The position numbers and the translations under genes are program-made. The notes under the pieces were generated by a model. It was not told the origin of the DNA and did not search any database. It saw only the letters and a program-made list of their open reading frames with translations. From the NCBI GenBank assembly GCA_002327415.1, contig DCVU01000146.1, positions 12,234-19,307 of the forward strand: a stretch of DNA of 7,074 bases, in the 5' to 3' direction. The stretch is from Smithella sp. UBA2180 (GTDB taxonomy: Bacteria; Desulfobacterota; Syntrophia; Syntrophales; Smithellaceae). Positions 3,810-7,074 of the stretch are shown here, piece by piece; the first letter of the stretch is position 1; every line of letters starts with the position of its first letter.

Positions 3810-6224
3810 ATGGGAGAATGGAAAAAGACAAGCTGCGTACTGTGCGGGCAAAATTGCGGTCTCGAGGTTGAAATAGAAAACAATAAAATCATCAAAGTAA
3901 AGGGCGATAAAGATAATCCACGGAGCCAGGGATATCTGTGCATCAAAGGAATAAATGTGGCCCATTACCATGATCATGAAGAACGGCTTCTGTATCCTCT
4001 CAAGAAAACATCAGAAGGATTTGTCCGGATTTCGTGGGAAACAGCCTTTGCGGAAATCTCCGAAAAGCTGAACTCCATTGTAGCGAAGCACGGCCCGGAA
4101 TCATACGTGTTTATGGGCGGTGGCGGTCAGGGATGCCACCTTGACGCCGCTTTCGGAACTGCATTCATGCAAAAGCTCGGTTCGCGGTATCATTACCACA
4201 CGTTGGGGCAGGAACTTACCGGCCACTTCTGGGTATGGGGAAAAATGGTGGGAAGTCAATACCGGTGGCCTATGCCTGATGAATCCCGCGCTGACATGGT
4301 ACTCGCTGTCGGTTGGAATGGCATGGAAAGCCATCAAATGCCGCGTGCTCCGCTGGTCCTCAGAGAGTTCTCGAAGAATCCCGACAAACTGCTCGTGGTC
4401 ATCGACCCGCGTAAATCGGAAACGGCCCAAATTGCCAATATTCATCTCGCACTGCGACCCGGCACAGACGCGCTTTTATTCAAAGCCATGATCGCGATTA
4501 TTCTCGCCGAAGGCTGGGAGAAAAAAGATTATATCGCATCGTATCTCACCGGATTCGACCATATCAGGGAATGGTTTAAAGACTTTGACATCAAAGGCTC
4601 GCTTGAGGTTTGCGAAGTGCCTTATGAAGACGTGAAAAATCTTTGCAGAGAAATGTCCGTCAGAAAGTGGTGTTTCCACACCGATCTCGGCATACTCATG
4701 AACCGGCACAGCACGGTGGTTTCCTATCTCGTAATGATTCTGACGGCGCTATGCGGTAGACTATGCGTTCCCGGCGGCAATGTCATTACAGGCACTCTCG
4801 TACCCCTGGGATTACATACTGACGACAACGACCCAACGACCTGGCGCACACAGCTTACGGACATCCCCGCGGTTATCGGTTATCATCCGCCTAATGTCCT
4901 CCCGGAGGAGATTCTGAGCGACCATCCGAAACGTCCCCGTGCGGTCATTAACTGTTCTGCTAATCCTCTGCGTTCCTACGCCGATACTACCGCCTACGAA
5001 AAGGCTTTTGCCAAGCTCGACCTTCTTGTCGTAATCGAGCTGTCGATGACCGAAACTGCGGAGCTCGCGCATTATGTGCTGCCTTCGCGGTCGGGAATGG
5101 AAAGCTGGGACACGACCTTTTTCCCCTGGACATACCCGGAAATATTTTCTCAATTCAGACAGCCGGTGGTGTCCCCACTCGGAGAAAGAAGGGAATGCGG
5201 ACAAATTTTCACCGGTATCGCCAGAGCAACCGGCCTTTTGCCCAAAATACCCGCGTATCTTACCGAGGCGGCAGGTCAAGATAAGGATCTCTTTGATTAC
5301 TCCCTCGCGTTCCTTGCCTTTTTAGGAAAAAATCCGCTGAAGCTTCTTACTATGCTGGCCCAAGAAGATTTCTGGACCCAACTGGAGGCTAAGGGGACAT
5401 TTGAAACCCTAAAGATCGTACCGTTTGTTCTAGCAGAAACTCTTGGCAAGAAATACGATTCGGCAAATCTCGCGGGCCTCTTCGGCCTGATTATGTCGAT
5501 GCCGAACAATTTGAGAAAAAGCGCCGCCCGCATCGGCATCAAGGCGCCTTTTTTCGCTTCGATACTTCTTGAACCGGAAAAGATTTTACGCACATTCGCC
5601 GCGGCATTTCGTTACCGCAGCCTCATGCCTCTTGCGGCGCTCCTGCCGCAGGTGCGTTTCAGCGAAAAACTTTTCCAAATGCTGCTATTACATCCTGAGG
5701 GAATGTGGATAGGAAAGCTGGAACTTGAAGGCAACATGAAAGAAATTAGAACCAAAGATAAGAAGATACATCTCTATATCCCGGAACTCGAAAAATGGCT
5801 TAAGAGCATCGATCCTCAATCGGAGAAGAAGGCGCTTGTTCCTTCGCCGGAATATCCTCTTATACTCAATGCCGGACGCCACACGAAAAATGTGGCCAAT
5901 ACTCTCCTGCGCGATCCGGCGTGGCTCAAGGGAAAACGCGCTTGCACCATGGCAATCAACCCCGAAGACGCGCAAGCCTTAGGCATTGCTGATGGCGAGC
6001 AGGTAAGGATCGTAACTGAGGCCGCAACTGAAACCATCGAAGCGGAACTGAGTGATGCAACAAGAAAAGGACAGGTGCTTATTCCGCACGGTTTTGGACT
6101 TGTGCAAAACGGCAAGGCTTACGGCATCAACGTGAATCGCCTCGCAAAAAACACTAATCGCGACCGGTTATTAGCAACCCCGCGGCATCGCTACGTGCCG
6201 TGCCGTGTCGAGAAGCTGGGTTGA
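3810..6224 (+). CDS. molybdopterin-dependent oxidoreductase with N-terminal 4Fe-4S cluster (DMSO reductase superfamily)
   Basis: This 804-residue protein is a complete large subunit. The 4Fe-4S domain has C9, C12, C16 and C44 (CX2CX3CX27C) followed by the conserved CIKG lysine (K46). The molybdopterin domain follows (about 55-475), with WETAF (76-80), VVIDPRKSETA (196-206) and HYVLPSRSGMES (421-432). The dinucleotide-binding domain (PF01568 type) lies at about 683-800, with ILNAGRHT and IPHGFG. Between them, about 490-660, is a long helical stretch that I do not recognise. No Tat signal is present, so it should be cytoplasmic. The segment matching the metal-ligand loop reads HTLGQELTGHFW (130-141), with no Cys, Sec or Ser at the place used by formate dehydrogenases. 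ATG 3810 has GGAAGGA six bases upstream; TTG 3777 is less likely. No small subunit adjoins it. Mo or W, and the substrate, cannot be told; annotations such as formate dehydrogenase would be guesses. Confidence 0.93.
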   Translation: MGEWKKTSCVLCGQNCGLEVEIENNKIIKVKGDKDNPRSQGYLCIKGINVAHYHDHEERLLYPLKKTSEGFVRISWETAFAEISEKLNSIVAKHGPESYVFMGGGGQGCHLDAAFGTAFMQKLGSRYHYHTLGQELTGHFWVWGKMVGSQYRWPMPDESRADMVLAVGWNGMESHQMPRAPLVLREFSKNPDKLLVVIDPRKSETAQIANIHLALRPGTDALLFKAMIAIILAEGWEKKDYIASYLTGFDHIREWFKDFDIKGSLEVCEVPYEDVKNLCREMSVRKWCFHTDLGILMNRHSTVVSYLVMILTALCGRLCVPGGNVITGTLVPLGLHTDDNDPTTWRTQLTDIPAVIGYHPPNVLPEEILSDHPKRPRAVINCSANPLRSYADTTAYEKAFAKLDLLVVIELSMTETAELAHYVLPSRSGMESWDTTFFPWTYPEIFSQFRQPVVSPLGERRECGQIFTGIARATGLLPKIPAYLTEAAGQDKDLFDYSLAFLAFLGKNPLKLLTMLAQEDFWTQLEAKGTFETLKIVPFVLAETLGKKYDSANLAGLFGLIMSMPNNLRKSAARIGIKAPFFASILLEPEKILRTFAAAFRYRSLMPLAALLPQVRFSEKLFQMLLLHPEGMWIGKLELEGNMKEIRTKDKKIHLYIPELEKWLKSIDPQSEKKALVPSPEYPLILNAGRHTKNVANTLLRDPAWLKGKRACTMAINPEDAQALGIADGEQVRIVTEAATETIEAELSDATRKGQVLIPHGFGLVQNGKAYGINVNRLAKNTNRDRLLATPRHRYVPCRVEKLG

Positions 6225-6283
6225 ATGTCAAAATAAAAGAAAGTGCATATCTATTACAAGATGTTCGATAATGAGGACATGCC

Positions 6284-6976
6284 ATGGCAAAGTCCGCTGT
6301 TGCTTTCTATCAAGAGAAGAAAACGCTTTTTTATAGCTTCTTTGTAATTATTTTTATAAGTGTTTGTATCTCTAATGGGCTTTATGCCGCCGATAATTGG
6401 AAGTTGGTGAAGAATTCAGATGGAGTAGAGGTTTATACACGGCCTCATAAAAACTCTTCCCTTGAGGAAAGTAAGGGAATTATTACGATCGACGCTCCCA
6501 TTGATATTCTTTATACAATATTGCTTTATGGTCCTACGCATAAGAAATTGATGCATAATTGTTACGATAGTTTTTTTGTTAAACCATGAGAGAATGGCCA
6601 TACAATCCATTATTTGGCTTTTAAAACGCCATGGCCTTGCTGGAATAGAGATCTTCTCTTGGAGGTGCGCGGTAAGGTCGATCCAAAGACGGGAAATGTT
6701 ATTACTACCCACATGTCGTTTAAAGAACCATTGGTTCCTATTAAAGAAAATATGATTCGGATTATGAATTCAGAAAATACCATGATTTACAAAAAAATTA
6801 CACCCAACAGGACGCGGGTGACTTATATAAATTATACCGATCCGGGTGGAATCGTGCCAAAGTTTATAATAAACATACTTTGCATAGACCTTCCTTACTA
6901 TTCATTGAAAAACTTGAGAGAGTTGGCTAAAGATCCAATATATAAAGATCTTGCCGCAAAATATCGGCTTGAGTAA
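6284..6976 (+). pseudogene. secreted START-domain protein, interrupted by an in-frame TGA
   Basis: The frame runs 101 codons from ATG 6284 to TGA 6587-6589, then continues in the same frame for 128 codons to TAA 6974-6976, giving about 230 positions, normal for bacterial START-domain (StAR-related lipid transfer) proteins. The N-terminus has a signal peptide: lysines at 3, 12 and 13, a hydrophobic core (about 15-32) and likely cleavage at YA-AD (35/36). NWKLVKNSDGVEVYTR opens the domain. After the stop, ENGHTIHYLAFKTPWPCWNR and RDLLLEVRG match the family's W-P-x-x-NRD signature, and YTDPGGIVPKF with LPYYSLKNLREL matches its end. The start has GAGGA (6273-6277) six bases upstream. It follows the oxidoreductase by 59 bases with no terminator. 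Such proteins bind lipids or other hydrophobic ligands, here in the periplasm. A one-base change such as CGA to TGA explains the break; the N-terminal fragment alone would not fold as a START domain. Confidence 0.85.
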
Positions 6977-7074
6977 AATATAACTTCGCGCCTATCAGGC
7001 ATTACGTGAGTAATCAGGTGTAGTAAAATCTGGCAAAGAATTTGAGTAATACCATCAAATAGGTTAAGTAGAAA
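6977..7074. other. non-coding tail
   Basis: I see no gene start in this short AT-rich end. ATTAC-GTGA-GTAAT (7001-7014) can form a 5-bp stem with a 4-base loop, but no T-run follows, so it is not called a terminator. Confidence 0.4.

Noticed and set aside
4812..5279. A 155-codon minus-strand frame inside the oxidoreductase gene
   Set aside because: It is antisense to conserved molybdopterin-domain sequence and resembles no family.
1762..6976. Stop-codon reassignment or selenocysteine as the explanation for the internal stops
   Set aside because: TAA, TAG and TGA are all involved, intact genes end at TAA or TGA, no SECIS-like stem was seen, and the oxidoreductase has no internal TGA at its ligand loop.
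7001..7014. ATTAC/GTAAT stem as a terminator of the START gene
   Set aside because: The stem is only five weak pairs and no T-run follows.
1..7074. Insertion sequences, CRISPR arrays, tRNA genes or phage genes
   Set aside because: No transposase-like frame, no regularly spaced repeats, no cloverleaf-like segment and no phage protein was seen on either strand.

Overview
The window looks like accessory chromosome from a bacterium of moderate GC content, probably a Gram-negative anaerobe. A Desulfobacterota or Syntrophales-like host is my best guess. This is an inference from three things: a large cytoplasmic molybdopterin/4Fe-4S oxidoreductase, an iron-type alcohol dehydrogenase, and a relic of a beta-oxidation enzyme. 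No marker gene, rRNA or tRNA fixes the taxon. I saw no insertion sequence, CRISPR array or phage gene.

Layout. Positions 1-257 are AT-rich leader DNA with a 14-bp palindrome and a longer imperfect hairpin. Positions 258-2235 hold a compact plus-strand cluster: an ABM-fold monooxygenase-like protein (258-572), an iron-containing alcohol dehydrogenase overlapping it by 13 bases (560-1735), and a lipocalin-like protein whose frame is cut by an in-frame TAA (1762-2235). Positions 2236-2834 are decayed DNA. They contain a short broken plus-strand frame and, on the minus strand, the C-terminal part of a 3-hydroxyacyl-CoA dehydrogenase pseudogene with two internal stops and a frameshift. Positions 2835-3067 carry a candidate promoter and two tiny upstream frames, the second of which overlaps the start of an SGNH-hydrolase-like gene (3068-3637). 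A good sigma70-type promoter with a TetR-type inverted repeat in its spacer (3661-3690) precedes the 804-residue molybdopterin oxidoreductase (3810-6224). The window ends with a secreted START-domain protein interrupted by an in-frame TGA (6284-6976).

How the parts may work together. The ABM/alcohol dehydrogenase overlap suggests a coupled pair that modifies a small carbonyl or alcohol compound, with the lipocalin-like protein as a possible ligand-binding partner. The oxidoreductase appears to be a separate, probably repressor-controlled unit that receives its electron partners from elsewhere. The START protein follows it by 59 bases and may have been cotranscribed.

The most notable pattern is decay. 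Three of seven recognisable protein families here are interrupted by in-frame stops, using TAA, TAG and TGA. The intact genes end normally at TAA or TGA, so stop-codon reassignment is unlikely. Either the locus is degrading or the assembly has errors. I did not find a convincing new defence or mobile system. The best leads are the ABM/alcohol dehydrogenase/lipocalin cluster, the SGNH protein with substituted catalytic positions, and the operator-controlled oxidoreductase lacking an obvious Cys, Sec or Ser metal ligand.
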